NCBI GenBank assembly: GCA_963833965.1
Contig: CAWHZZ010000003.1
Span: forward strand, 620,001-684,000
Reading direction: 5' to 3'
DNA from: CAJCIW01 sp963833965
GTDB lineage: Bacteria; Chlamydiota; Chlamydiia; Chlamydiales; Rhabdochlamydiaceae
Length of the DNA: 64,000 bases
Part shown: one piece after another, positions 42,722 to 51,164 of the stretch
Position numbering within the stretch: position 1 is the stretch's first letter
How the letters are laid out: each line of letters begins with the position of its first letter
Made by a program: the position numbers and the translations under genes
Notes under the pieces: generated by a model
What the model was told of the DNA's origin: nothing
The model's input: the letters and a program-made list of their open reading frames with translations, nothing else
Databases searched by the model: none

Positions 42722-43561
42722 ATGTTCAGAGCATGGCAACTCTCGTTTTTGACAGCCGCTTCGCTCATCTCCGCCACGGCATTTTGCGCCGAACTGGAAG
42801 AACAAACGCCGAATCCTAAGGAGGTGCGGGTTGTCCCAGTAGACCCAACTCGCGACCCCGATCATGTGAGCACGCATATTCTCTATCCAAAAAATAAAGA
42901 GATGAAAAAATCCTCGCCGGTGAAGGGACAAATTCGCGTGGAGGGAGCCGCACTTGGGGTCGATACCGATCAGCCGAGGAAGCGTGAGATTTGGAACGAT
43001 TCCCAGGGGCAAAGTCTACATATCTTCATCGACAACCAACCCTACTTCTCCGTCAACGAGGCGTTGATCGACGCGCTCGACGATGTGGAAGATTATTTCG
43101 ATTCGACAGCGGAATTTGAAATTCCATTCAAATTACAGCCGGGAATCCATGTGATCCGAACCTTTCCCGTACGGTCCTACAATGAGAGCTTTAAATCGTA
43201 CGGGGCTTTTGCGGCCAGCATCTTCTATTTTCAGGAGAACAAAGGCAATTCTGAGGTTGACCTGTCCAAGCCGTATCTGACTTACAACGAACCTCAGGGC
43301 GAATACGACTACGATCGAAAAAATCTCCAACCGATCCTTCTCGACTTTTATGTGACCAATTGCGAGCTTTCGAAAGACGGTTACAAGGTCCGTCTCACCA
43401 TCGATAATGATAACCAGCGGATTTTGACCTCATGGCAGCCCTATTACATCTACGGGCTCAAAAGGGGGCAGCACCGCATTCGCTTGGAACTGATCGACCC
43501 GCAAAACAATTACGTCTCCGGACCCTTCAACGACGTCACCAGGACGATTGTGATCAAATAA
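42722..43561 (+). CDS. exported hypothetical protein
   Basis: 279 residues with a clear signal peptide (LSFLTAASLISATAFCA) and a mature part that is beta-rich (QSLHIFIDNQPYFSVNEALI; PFKLQPGIHVIRTFPVRSYN), ending in GPFNDVTRTIVIK. Probably periplasmic, perhaps with immunoglobulin-like domains as the LxPGxHxIR pattern hints. It is a single gene, convergent with the small membrane protein gene. Family not recognised. Confidence 0.78.
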   Translation: MFRAWQLSFLTAASLISATAFCAELEEQTPNPKEVRVVPVDPTRDPDHVSTHILYPKNKEMKKSSPVKGQIRVEGAALGVDTDQPRKREIWNDSQGQSLHIFIDNQPYFSVNEALIDALDDVEDYFDSTAEFEIPFKLQPGIHVIRTFPVRSYNESFKSYGAFAASIFYFQENKGNSEVDLSKPYLTYNEPQGEYDYDRKNLQPILLDFYVTNCELSKDGYKVRLTIDNDNQRILTSWQPYYIYGLKRGQHRIRLELIDPQNNYVSGPFNDVTRTIVIK

Positions 43562-43563
43562 TC

Positions 43564-43773
43564 CTAGGTATTCTCTGGGAAGATGTCCTTCGCATTTTCC
43601 GTCGGCGCCGGCGCTCTGTTGGCGAAATGGTAAACCAAAGTCACGACGAACAAGATTAAGAAAATCACGAACAGAACTTTTGCAATCTGCGCTGCAACGC
43701 TGGCAATACCTCCAAAACCAAACAACGCAGCAACAATTGCAATAATTAAGAAAATGACAGCCCAAGTTAACAT
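43564..43773 (-). CDS. small membrane protein, DUF1328-like
   Basis: 69 residues with two hydrophobic helices: MLTWAVIFLIIAIVAALFGF, then GGIASVAAQIAKVLFVIFLI. This matches the DUF1328/YtjA small membrane proteins (WAxxFLxxAxxAAxLGFGGIA). A short cytosolic or periplasmic tail follows. The function of the family is unknown; it has been linked to envelope stress in other bacteria. Confidence 0.88.
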   Translation of the reverse strand: MLTWAVIFLIIAIVAALFGFGGIASVAAQIAKVLFVIFLILFVVTLVYHFANRAPAPTENAKDIFPENT

Positions 43774-43864
43774 ATAATTACCCCGTTTTCTTTATTTTAT
43801 TAATTAATATTCAACTTGTCAACATTGTTGAAGAAAATAATTCGTTTGGTGTATCTATTTTACC

Positions 43865-44755
43865 ATGCGCTATATAAAAATCTGCGTCTTCATCCTCTCC
43901 CTTATCCTCGTGAAGAGATTTTGCTTTCGGCAAACCGATGGATTTGCGCTTCACAAGATCCAATCTCCGCTTCCCTATTGTTCTGAATGGGACACAACTC
44001 CCCTTCCTGCCGAGGAAAACGGCAAGCTCTTGGAAATCCTCGACCAGCCATTTGATTACCTCGCCCGAGGGGCGCAGGCTTACGTTTTTGCTTCGAGAGA
44101 CGGAAAAACGGTGATCAAGTTTTTCCGCGTCTACCATCTAATGCCCCCTCTTTGGGTGACGTGCTTGAACTTTCCTCTGCCGCTTCAGCCCTATAAGATT
44201 GCAAAAATGATCAGGAAGCGCGAAGGGCTAAAACGGGATTTTCAGAGCTACAAGATCGCTTTCGAAGAGTTAAAAGATGAGACGGGCGTGCTTTATGTCC
44301 ATCTCAATAAAAGCGACAACCTAAAAAAGAAGCTCATCATCCATGACAAAATAGGGATTGCCCATGCGGTCGACCTCGATCACATGGAATTCATCGTCCA
44401 GAAGAAAGCCTCCATGTTTTATCCCTCGATCGACCATTTCGTTCAGATAGAGGGCATACGAGGCGCCAAAGAGGCAATCACCGCTTTGATCCAGCTCCTT
44501 CAAGCTCGCCGCGAGAAGGGCATTTACGATAAAGACCCTGATTTATTGACGAACTTCGGCTTCATCGGCAAAACCCCCGTCCAGATCGACATCGGAAGGT
44601 TTAGCAAATGGCGCAAACCAGAGAATAAAGAAAACAGCCGCGATGAGATTATCCGGATCACTGATGAGTTTCGCCACTGGCTTGACGAAAAATATCCCCC
44701 CTTATCCGAACACCTCCTTGAGGCAATCGAGAAAATCCCGGCGGATAAAGGTTGA
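43865..44755 (+). CDS. kinase-fold-like secreted/anchored protein, tandem paralogue 1 of 5
   Basis: 296 residues. An N-terminal hydrophobic segment (IKICVFILSLILVKRFCF) with QTDGF after it, then blocks shared by all five neighbours: LARGAQAYVFASRDGKTVIK (glycine-rich loop plus a lysine in VIKFF), SYKIAFEELKDETGVLYVHL, HMEFIVQKKA, KGIYDKDPDLLTNFGF and VQIDIGRF. In order these resemble the P-loop, VAIK lysine, hinge, catalytic Asp...Asn loop and the DFG metal-binding Asp of protein-kinase-like enzymes, at the right approximate spacing. This is a reading by eye; no known family is recognised. First gene of a tight tandem array. Confidence 0.75.
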   Translation: MRYIKICVFILSLILVKRFCFRQTDGFALHKIQSPLPYCSEWDTTPLPAEENGKLLEILDQPFDYLARGAQAYVFASRDGKTVIKFFRVYHLMPPLWVTCLNFPLPLQPYKIAKMIRKREGLKRDFQSYKIAFEELKDETGVLYVHLNKSDNLKKKLIIHDKIGIAHAVDLDHMEFIVQKKASMFYPSIDHFVQIEGIRGAKEAITALIQLLQARREKGIYDKDPDLLTNFGFIGKTPVQIDIGRFSKWRKPENKENSRDEIIRITDEFRHWLDEKYPPLSEHLLEAIEKIPADKG

Positions 44756-44759
44756 CAAT

Positions 44760-45632
44760 ATGCGGAAGCGAGGCAAAGCCAGATCTAAGCGAAGCGGCTC
44801 GAATGAGGATCCCATGTTTTTAAACATGGGTGAAAAGATTGCCGCCTTTTTACTGCCCCTGTTAATACTGCTCCTCATCTTTTTCATGTTCCCTTCCCCC
44901 AAAGAACAGTACCCCTTTTCTGAAAAAAACATTCAAGCCCAACTCTCTTACCAGCACAGATGGGAAGGACGCGGGCAGACCCCCGAAGAAATAAAAGAGA
45001 CTGAGGCCGCCCTGTCGCAATCTTACCGTTTTTTAGGGGGCGGCGGTCAGTGCTTTTCCTTCGCAAGCCAAGATGGAAAATACGTCATCAAGTTCTTCAA
45101 GCAAAAAAAAATCCAGAAAGGCTCTCGAGCCAAAAGAGAACGGGTCTTTTCCGCTTTTCGATTGAGCTTTGACCGCCTCTCGGAAGAAACGGGGATCTTC
45201 TACATTCATTTGAATCCCACTGGGCATCTGGATAAAACTCTAGCATTTGCCGCTCCCGACGGAAACGAACACCTATTAAACCTCGATGGGCTACAGTTTG
45301 TCATTCAAAAAAAGGCAACCCTCGCCAACCATCACCTAGAAGATCTCATGGCTAAGCGCGATCTCGACGGGGCTAAGCAGGCAATCGACCAATTGCTCTC
45401 CCTCTGGCTCAACCTGCATCAAAAAGGAGTCTATAATCGGGATCCCAATTTTCAAAATAACTACGGGTTTGTCGCTGAAAAGCCGATGGTGATCGATGTG
45501 GGCAGGATCGCATCGAGCACGAAAAGCAAGCAGGAAGAGCTTGCCCGTTTCACAAAAGAATTCCGGATCTACCTTGCCAACCGCTGCCCTGAACTAGTAG
45601 ACTACCTTAATGAATCCCTAAAGAAACTCTGA
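44760..45632 (+). CDS. kinase-fold-like secreted/anchored protein, tandem paralogue 2 of 5
   Basis: 290 residues from the ATG at 44760, four bases after the previous stop. The N-terminus (RKRGKARSKRSGS) is basic and unlike its sisters; the DNA here resembles the family D fold-back words (GGCAAAGCCAGATCTAAGCG) and contains a perfect palindrome CCCATGTTTTTAAACATGGG at 44811-44830, so the start may have been altered. A start at 44814 (MFLNMGEKI) is possible. One membrane segment, then FLGGGGQCFSFASQDGKYVI, IQKKATL, KGVYNRDPNFQNNYGF and VIDVGRI. The array motifs are intact. Confidence 0.72.
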   Translation: MRKRGKARSKRSGSNEDPMFLNMGEKIAAFLLPLLILLLIFFMFPSPKEQYPFSEKNIQAQLSYQHRWEGRGQTPEEIKETEAALSQSYRFLGGGGQCFSFASQDGKYVIKFFKQKKIQKGSRAKRERVFSAFRLSFDRLSEETGIFYIHLNPTGHLDKTLAFAAPDGNEHLLNLDGLQFVIQKKATLANHHLEDLMAKRDLDGAKQAIDQLLSLWLNLHQKGVYNRDPNFQNNYGFVAEKPMVIDVGRIASSTKSKQEELARFTKEFRIYLANRCPELVDYLNESLKKL

Positions 45633-46523
45633 ATGCGAAAAACGGTAATTTCACTTTTCATCGCCGTCCTCTTTTATTTCACATCGCAGTTTTGCCGAGC
45701 AAAAACAGACGGTTTTTCGATGGCCCTCATCCATTCGGGACTCACTTTCAATCCCGCATGGGAAACCGCGCCCGTTACGCCCGATCTCGATCCGATTTTT
45801 TCACAGAAATTCCACTATTTGGGATGCGGCGGCCAAAGCTTTGCTTTTGTTTCCGATGATGGGCAGTACGTGATCAAATTCTTTAAATTCCGCCTCTTTC
45901 GCCAACCTTATCATTTCTTCCTCACCAGGCCACTGCCAATATCTCTCGAACTCTCCCGTGTGCGCAAACTCCACAGGGCCCTATTCAAACTCCGCAGGGA
46001 TTTTACCAGCTATAAGATCGCTTTCGAAGAACTCCTAGAAGAGTCGGGCCTCATTTATCTCCACCTCAACAAAGGATCTGACCTCCAGCGGAACATTCAT
46101 ATCGTCGATAAAATTGGGATTGAACATGCGATCGATCTGGATGGTATCGAATTCGCCCTCCAAAAAAGGGCGGCCCCCATCTTACCCCGTATCGATGAGC
46201 AGATGGCAAAAGGTGATTTGGATGCTGCAAGGAAGTCCTTAAGCGCCATTCTGGAAACTCTAGTCCATCGCTGCCAAAAGGGAGTATTCGATGAAGATCC
46301 CCGACTCTATAATAATTTAGGGTTCATTGGCGGGAAGGCGATTTTTATCGACATCGGACGCTTTGTCCGCGACCCCTCGCGCAAGGCCCCCGCTGTCTAT
46401 CTTGCCGATTTAAAACGGATCACCGATAAGAGCTTGCGGGGATGGCTGCAAGACAAGCATCCGGCACTTGTCTCTATTCTCGACAATGAGCTCTCAAAGC
46501 TGGAGGTTCCAAGTGGTCCTTAA
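45633..46523 (+). CDS. kinase-fold-like secreted/anchored protein, tandem paralogue 3 of 5
   Basis: 296 residues, ATG directly adjoining the previous stop. N-terminal hydrophobic segment (MRKTVISLFIAVLFYFTSQF) with CRAKTDGF; then LGCGGQSFAFVSDDGQYVIK, SYKIAFEELLEESGLIYLHL, EFALQKRA, KGVFDEDPRLYNNLGF and IFIDIGRF. It is closest to paralogue 1 (same LNKGSDL and VDKIGIEHAIDLD blocks). Sixty bases separate it from the next paralogue and carry a repeat fragment. Confidence 0.75.
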   Translation: MRKTVISLFIAVLFYFTSQFCRAKTDGFSMALIHSGLTFNPAWETAPVTPDLDPIFSQKFHYLGCGGQSFAFVSDDGQYVIKFFKFRLFRQPYHFFLTRPLPISLELSRVRKLHRALFKLRRDFTSYKIAFEELLEESGLIYLHLNKGSDLQRNIHIVDKIGIEHAIDLDGIEFALQKRAAPILPRIDEQMAKGDLDAARKSLSAILETLVHRCQKGVFDEDPRLYNNLGFIGGKAIFIDIGRFVRDPSRKAPAVYLADLKRITDKSLRGWLQDKHPALVSILDNELSKLEVPSGP

Positions 46524-46583
46524 CAAAAATTCTTGGTGCAATTTCGGCGTCAAAGCCGGTGAACTTTTGAGATGGAGCACTAG

Positions 46584-47474
46584 GTGAAACGCATTCTGAT
46601 AGCCGCACTGGCGCTGATTACCGTTTTAATCGCGGTTGAAAGGACCTATTATCGGCAAAATCGGGGATTTCGCGTCTCCAAGCTCCTCTCCGGTCAACAG
46701 AGCGTCGATAGCCCGCCGCCGGAGGGGATCGATACTCTGCTCGATCAATCTTTCCGCTATTTGGGCGCCGGAGGAACCTCCTTTGTTTTCTTGGGCGAGG
46801 ACGGCAAAACAATCCTCAAGGTCTTCAAGCACCATCAGCTTTTCTTCAAACACCCTCTATGGCGCGTTGTTTTCCCCGGCGCGACCGACGCGTGGCGAAT
46901 ACGGAAAATCCTTTTCCGGGAAAAAGAGCACCGGCATAAGCGCCATCTTTCCTTTTTCAGTAGCTGCGCTCTCGCTTTCGAAAAGCTCAAAGAGGAAACT
47001 GGCCTCATTTATCTCTGCGAGCGCCCTAATCGCCATTTCAACCGCGAAATTACCCTCTATGACGCCTGGGGAATCCCTCATCGGTTCGATTTGAGCCAAA
47101 CGGAATTTGCTCTGCAAAAAAAGGCAACGCTATTGTTCCCATACCTAAAAGAGCATATCCGGCAAGGGCGTTTCGATGAGGCTAGGCAAGCGATTGATGC
47201 GTTCATCTCCCTCATCGTTCTTCGCTGTAAAAAAGGGATCGGCGACCGCGACCCCAATTTGAGCATCAATTTTGGTTTCATCGAAAAAACGGCGATTGAA
47301 TTCGATCTTGGCTCTTTTTATTCCGATCCCTCCTTAAACACTCCTTTTAGAGTGGCGAAAGAGGTTTTCTTCACGACTTTTGCCTTGCAAAAGTGGCTCG
47401 AAGCGGAATCGCCGGAACTTTTAAATTACCTTTTAGGAAAAATTGTTAAAATCCATGATGAAAACTTTTTGTAA
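46584..47474 (+). CDS. kinase-fold-like secreted/anchored protein, tandem paralogue 4 of 5
   Basis: 296 residues. N-terminal hydrophobic helix (ILIAALALITVLIAV) followed by YYRQNRGF, LGAGGTSFVFLGEDGKTILK, ALAFEKLKEETGLIYL, EFALQKKA, KKGIGDRDPNLSINFGF and IEFDLGSF. All array blocks are present, including the lysine, the Asp...Asn segment and the DxG. Its 3' end overlaps the start of paralogue 5 by 20 bases. Confidence 0.74.
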   Translation: MKRILIAALALITVLIAVERTYYRQNRGFRVSKLLSGQQSVDSPPPEGIDTLLDQSFRYLGAGGTSFVFLGEDGKTILKVFKHHQLFFKHPLWRVVFPGATDAWRIRKILFREKEHRHKRHLSFFSSCALAFEKLKEETGLIYLCERPNRHFNREITLYDAWGIPHRFDLSQTEFALQKKATLLFPYLKEHIRQGRFDEARQAIDAFISLIVLRCKKGIGDRDPNLSINFGFIEKTAIEFDLGSFYSDPSLNTPFRVAKEVFFTTFALQKWLEAESPELLNYLLGKIVKIHDENFL

Positions 47475-48399
47475 GTTCTTGATTGCCATTGGCTGCTTCT
47501 GGGCGGTCTCAAAATTCTGCCACTTCCAGACGCAAGGGTTTCAAACGGTAAAAATCGTCTCCCACCTTTCCCCTTCTCCTCAATGGGAAACTCCCCTAGC
47601 ATCCCCAAACGAGATGGCCCGCCTCAAGGCGATTTTCTCTCAGCCTTTTTCTTATTTCGGGTCTGGGGGCCAGAGCTATGCCTTCCTCTCGCAAGACGGC
47701 CAGGTCGTCCTGAAATTATTTAAAATGCACAACGTCCGGCAATATCCCCTTCTATACCGCCTAGCATTGCCCGGAGTTCTCGATCGCTTCCGCATCGCCT
47801 TTTTACAATGGCAAAAGCAGAAGCTCGAAAGAGTTTTTTCGAGCAGCCGTCTCGCTTACACAAAGCTTCAAGAAGATTCCGGCCTGCTGTTTCTCAATCT
47901 CAATCCAGCGCCGCAATATGAGGAGCTCGAAATCACCCTCATCGACAATATCGGTGTCGTGCACCGTCTGAACCTCTCCAAAATCCCCTTTGCCCTCCAA
48001 TACCGTGCGGATCCAGCCTTGACCACGCTGCGGTTTCATCTGCTACACAAAGACTTGTATTCTTGCCGCAAGGTCCTTGAAAACGTCGTCGACTGCTTGA
48101 GTGCGCGCTACCAAAAAGGGATCTCCGATTACGATCCCTCTGTGCGGCGCAACATCGGCCTTCTCAAAGACAGGGCGATCTCCATCGACATCGGCTCCTT
48201 TTTTTATTCCCCGGAGCTTGAGCCCAAAAAAGAATTGCTTAAAGACACGCGAAGGCTGCGCCGATGGCTAAAACGACACTCCCCTGAACTTGCGTTTTAT
48301 TTTGATGAGTTAATTAGTGGTCCACTAGCGCCCAAAAAAAGGAAACAGTCCGATGAGGCCGCTGGCAAGGGTTTGAACCGAGATCCCTGCGAGGATTAG
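47455..48399 (+). CDS. kinase-fold-like secreted/anchored protein, tandem paralogue 5 of 5
   Basis: 314 residues from the first of two adjacent ATGs at 47455, inside the end of paralogue 4. N-terminal hydrophobic segment (TFCKFLIAIGCFWAVSKFC) with FQTQGF, then FGSGGQSYAFLSQDGQVVLK, AYTKLQEDSGLLFLNL, PFALQYRA (the usual KK is YR), KGISDYDPSVRRNIG and ISIDIGSF. The C-terminal 25 residues run into the end of marC on the other strand, an apparent read-through extension relative to its sisters. Confidence 0.73.
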   Translation: MMKTFCKFLIAIGCFWAVSKFCHFQTQGFQTVKIVSHLSPSPQWETPLASPNEMARLKAIFSQPFSYFGSGGQSYAFLSQDGQVVLKLFKMHNVRQYPLLYRLALPGVLDRFRIAFLQWQKQKLERVFSSSRLAYTKLQEDSGLLFLNLNPAPQYEELEITLIDNIGVVHRLNLSKIPFALQYRADPALTTLRFHLLHKDLYSCRKVLENVVDCLSARYQKGISDYDPSVRRNIGLLKDRAISIDIGSFFYSPELEPKKELLKDTRRLRRWLKRHSPELAFYFDELISGPLAPKKRKQSDEAAGKGLNRDPCED

Positions 48400-48957
48400 G
48401 CCCGCAAGCCGGTTGACGATATTAATCCCCCGCTGCCCGAGCAGCTTTTCAACTTTCGTCGAAAAGTAGAGGACGACTCCTAGCGCCAAGGCAACGAGGA
48501 TCGCGCAAAAGCTCAGAAAGATCTGATTGATGACGCCGGGGTTATCCTTGACCGCGACGATCATTGTGCTGATGGCGCCTGGTCCCGCCATGATAGGGAT
48601 TGCAAGAGGAACGATCGCGATCGAGTTTCTTTGCTTAGATTCCTTCTGATCTTCCGTAGTCTGTCGAATGCGACTTGTTTCCGCATTCAGCATTGACAGG
48701 GCGAGCAAGAAGACGACGATACCCCCAGCCACTTGAAAAGCCGGGAGCGAAATCCCCAAAAACTCGAGGAAAGGGCCCCCGATCCACGTCATCGTGACCA
48801 ATATGATTGCTACGCCAACGCCAGCGACCAACCCCGTTCTCTTTTTCTCCTGCTCAGAGTGCCCCTGCGTTAAATTGATGAGCGCCGGCAAGGCAGAAAA
48901 CGGGCTGCAGATCACAAGCAACGACACGAAATAATAGATAAACGTATTATATTCCAT
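48325..48957 (-). CDS. MarC family integral membrane protein
   Basis: 210 residues, six predicted membrane helices. Family hallmarks are SPFSALPALINLTQGHS near the start and AIVPLAIPIMAGPGAISTMI in the middle, both typical of MarC/YchE proteins. They are predicted small-molecule permeases without a settled substrate (early links to antibiotic resistance were not upheld). The 3' end overlaps the fifth kinase-like gene on the opposite strand by 75 bases. Confidence 0.92.
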   Translation of the reverse strand: MEYNTFIYYFVSLLVICSPFSALPALINLTQGHSEQEKKRTGLVAGVGVAIILVTMTWIGGPFLEFLGISLPAFQVAGGIVVFLLALSMLNAETSRIRQTTEDQKESKQRNSIAIVPLAIPIMAGPGAISTMIVAVKDNPGVINQIFLSFCAILVALALGVVLYFSTKVEKLLGQRGINIVNRLAGLILAGISVQTLASGLIGLFPFFGR

Positions 48958-49001
48958 ATTTATGGATTATTAATGTTTTGCAATATAAACGCAAAAATAA
49001 T

Positions 49002-50393
49002 TTAATCAATGATTTGGTGGAGGGCGCGGGAGCGGCCAACCACGCTTATCGTCCGTCCTCGGTCGACGGGAATGTTGAGCTCTTTGTAAAATCCGGCGAT
49101 GGTGGCCATTTTGTCCCAAACGGCGGCGGCGAGTGCATCTGGCTGCAGCTGCTGTTCAATCTCGAACAATTTGCCACCCTTAAGAATCGTTGTGCCAGGG
49201 ACGTACTGTGCAATCTCGGCGGATGTTTTCCTCAGCTGCTTGCGCGTTGGAGGACTTGGGAAATGTTCGTAAATTGTTTTCTTTTTTAAATAATCGATGT
49301 ACGAGTCTTCCAATTTTTCAAGGCCTTGCAAGTAGTCTTCGCAATTTCCATTTATCCCGGTTGTTACCAGCTCTAAAAAAGTGGTTTCGCAGAGAAAATA
49401 CCTAATCCTTTTAACATTACTAGCTTTATCTTTGACATCCACCTCATCTGTTGTCAGAGTTTTAAAAACTGTGATTAATTCGGAATAGGCTTGGGCAAGT
49501 GCAGCCTTAGCTTGTTTTTTTTCTGGATCGGATGTGCGTTCTTTTACTTTTAAAGCATCAAGTTGACTCTTGACTTTATCCAGCTGAGCCTGAAGATCAT
49601 TTTTTTCGCTATTGAGCTCGAGCTCTAAAGCTGCTTTAGCATTGATGAAACGTGGATCCTCCTCGGAAAGGTGCGTGAATTCTTCACTCATCCGATCAAT
49701 GTCTTCGGGTTTGTGCAAATCAATGATTTGGTTCCGCAAAGCGGCTTCGATATGGTGCACAGGAATTTGATCGTAGAAATCATGCGTTTTACCCACATAT
49801 TCTTTGAAATTTTCGATTGTGATTTTTTCGATGGGAAAACGGGCGTAAGTTCCGAGAAATGAATGGTAGGCCTTTAAATTGAAACTCTGCCGAATTTGTG
49901 GAATAAAAGCATCGCCCTTTAATTTTCTCTTAGCAAATTTTCTCCTTGCAAAGAGGGTGATCATGCATTGAGGGACGCGTGCATACGCATGAAAATGGGC
50001 TGAGTAAGGTTGGACATTTATTTTATGCAGGCGGTGGATATAACAGATCAATAGCTTGTTGGTCGCGCGCATCGTCGCTTGTTCCAGTCTTTTGCTGTTG
50101 GTCCTCCCCCTTTTTTCCATTTCTTCGATTTTTCCCGCTGCGACATTGATAAGGGATTTCACGGGGCGTTTTAATGACGAGAAAAGCTGGTTGAAAGCGA
50201 GTGCGATAGGGGATGCTGCCAAATAGCCCGCATGCAATCTTTTGCAACTAGTCCCAAACCTCCGTTGGTCGATTGGACCTAAATGGGAGAAAAATAGAGA
50301 AACGACTTCGGAGGGGACCGTATAGATAGGGCCCAGGCTTTTTTGAGGAGCGCCGGCCATCGATTTTGTCTGTGACTGGATAGGATGTGCCAT
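49002..50393 (-). CDS. F-box-like protein with coiled coil, candidate effector
   Basis: 463 residues from the ATG at 50393 (MAHPIQSQ); an earlier in-frame start adds 25 residues without clear support. Residues about 20-60 (IYTVPSEVVSLFFSHLGPID, then QRRFGTSCKRLHAGY) fit the F-box consensus. The rest is helical, with a coiled coil around 250-310 (LQAQLDKVKSQLDALKVKER). No signal peptide or membrane segment. A host SCF-ubiquitin-ligase adaptor mimic, delivered by type III secretion, is the simplest hypothesis. It stands alone between marC and the queuosine salvage pair. Confidence 0.72.
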   Translation of the reverse strand: MAHPIQSQTKSMAGAPQKSLGPIYTVPSEVVSLFFSHLGPIDQRRFGTSCKRLHAGYLAASPIALAFNQLFSSLKRPVKSLINVAAGKIEEMEKRGRTNSKRLEQATMRATNKLLICYIHRLHKINVQPYSAHFHAYARVPQCMITLFARRKFAKRKLKGDAFIPQIRQSFNLKAYHSFLGTYARFPIEKITIENFKEYVGKTHDFYDQIPVHHIEAALRNQIIDLHKPEDIDRMSEEFTHLSEEDPRFINAKAALELELNSEKNDLQAQLDKVKSQLDALKVKERTSDPEKKQAKAALAQAYSELITVFKTLTTDEVDVKDKASNVKRIRYFLCETTFLELVTTGINGNCEDYLQGLEKLEDSYIDYLKKKTIYEHFPSPPTRKQLRKTSAEIAQYVPGTTILKGGKLFEIEQQLQPDALAAAVWDKMATIAGFYKELNIPVDRGRTISVVGRSRALHQIID

Positions 50394-50509
50394 AACTTTA
50401 CACTTTAAAGTTTGGATGCTAAGAATTCTATAACAACAAAATAATTTTTTAAAAGTAAATAAACGCAAAATCTGTTATCCTATCCTCCTGATTAAAAAAA
50501 TATTTTAGC

Positions 50510-51160
50510 ATGAACGAGCTACTGTTTTTTTTGCACATTATTTTGGTCATCGGCTTTGGACTTTTCGCCTTGAGAATGGGAAATGCGATGCTCACCGCTT
50601 GGGTCGCGCTTCAAGCTGTGCTGGCCAATCTCTTCGTCATTAAGCAGATCTGCTTTTTTGGGTTTCATGTCACCTGCAGCGATGTCTTTGCGATCGGCAG
50701 CATTTTTGGACTCAACTTATTGCGCGAGTATTACGGGAATGAGGCTTCAAAGAAAGCGCTCTGGAGCTGTTTTTTTGCGATGGTTTTCTTCGTCGCCATG
50801 GCGCAAGTCCATCTTTTGTACGTTCCCAGCCCGTTCGATACCGCCCAAGCTTCGTTTGCGGGGATTTTATCTTCCTCTCCACGGCTTCTCGGGGCATCGC
50901 TTCTCGTGTTTGTCCTCGTTCAGCGCATCGAATTGCGTCTTTTTGGAGCGCTAAAATTGCCCCTAGGGATCAAGAACGCCGTTTCCGTCGGGGCGACACA
51001 ATTTCTCGACACTGTTCTTTTTTCGATCCTTGGCCTTTGGGGGATTGTCGAGCATCTTTCCCATGTGATCCTCATTAGTTTTTTCATCAAACTTTTGGTC
51101 ATCGCCCTGATGACCCCGCTTGTGCATCTCTCAAAGCGGTTTGCCCTCAAAACTGGTTAA
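50510..51160 (+). CDS. yhhQ: queuosine precursor transporter, YhhQ/QPTR (VUT, DUF165) family
   Basis: 216 residues, about six membrane helices, with LANLFVIKQICFFGFHVTCS and GSIFGLNLLREYYGNEASKK, which correspond to the conserved TD...EYYG region of the family, and KNAVSVGATQFLDTVLFS. YhhQ imports queuine precursors (preQ0/preQ1) or queuine. The next gene, tgt, starts 4 bases after the stop; the pairing of importer and base-exchange enzyme strongly supports the role. No queuosine synthesis genes are in the window, consistent with salvage from the host. Confidence 0.88.
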   Translation: MNELLFFLHIILVIGFGLFALRMGNAMLTAWVALQAVLANLFVIKQICFFGFHVTCSDVFAIGSIFGLNLLREYYGNEASKKALWSCFFAMVFFVAMAQVHLLYVPSPFDTAQASFAGILSSSPRLLGASLLVFVLVQRIELRLFGALKLPLGIKNAVSVGATQFLDTVLFSILGLWGIVEHLSHVILISFFIKLLVIALMTPLVHLSKRFALKTG

Positions 51161-51164
51161 AGCA

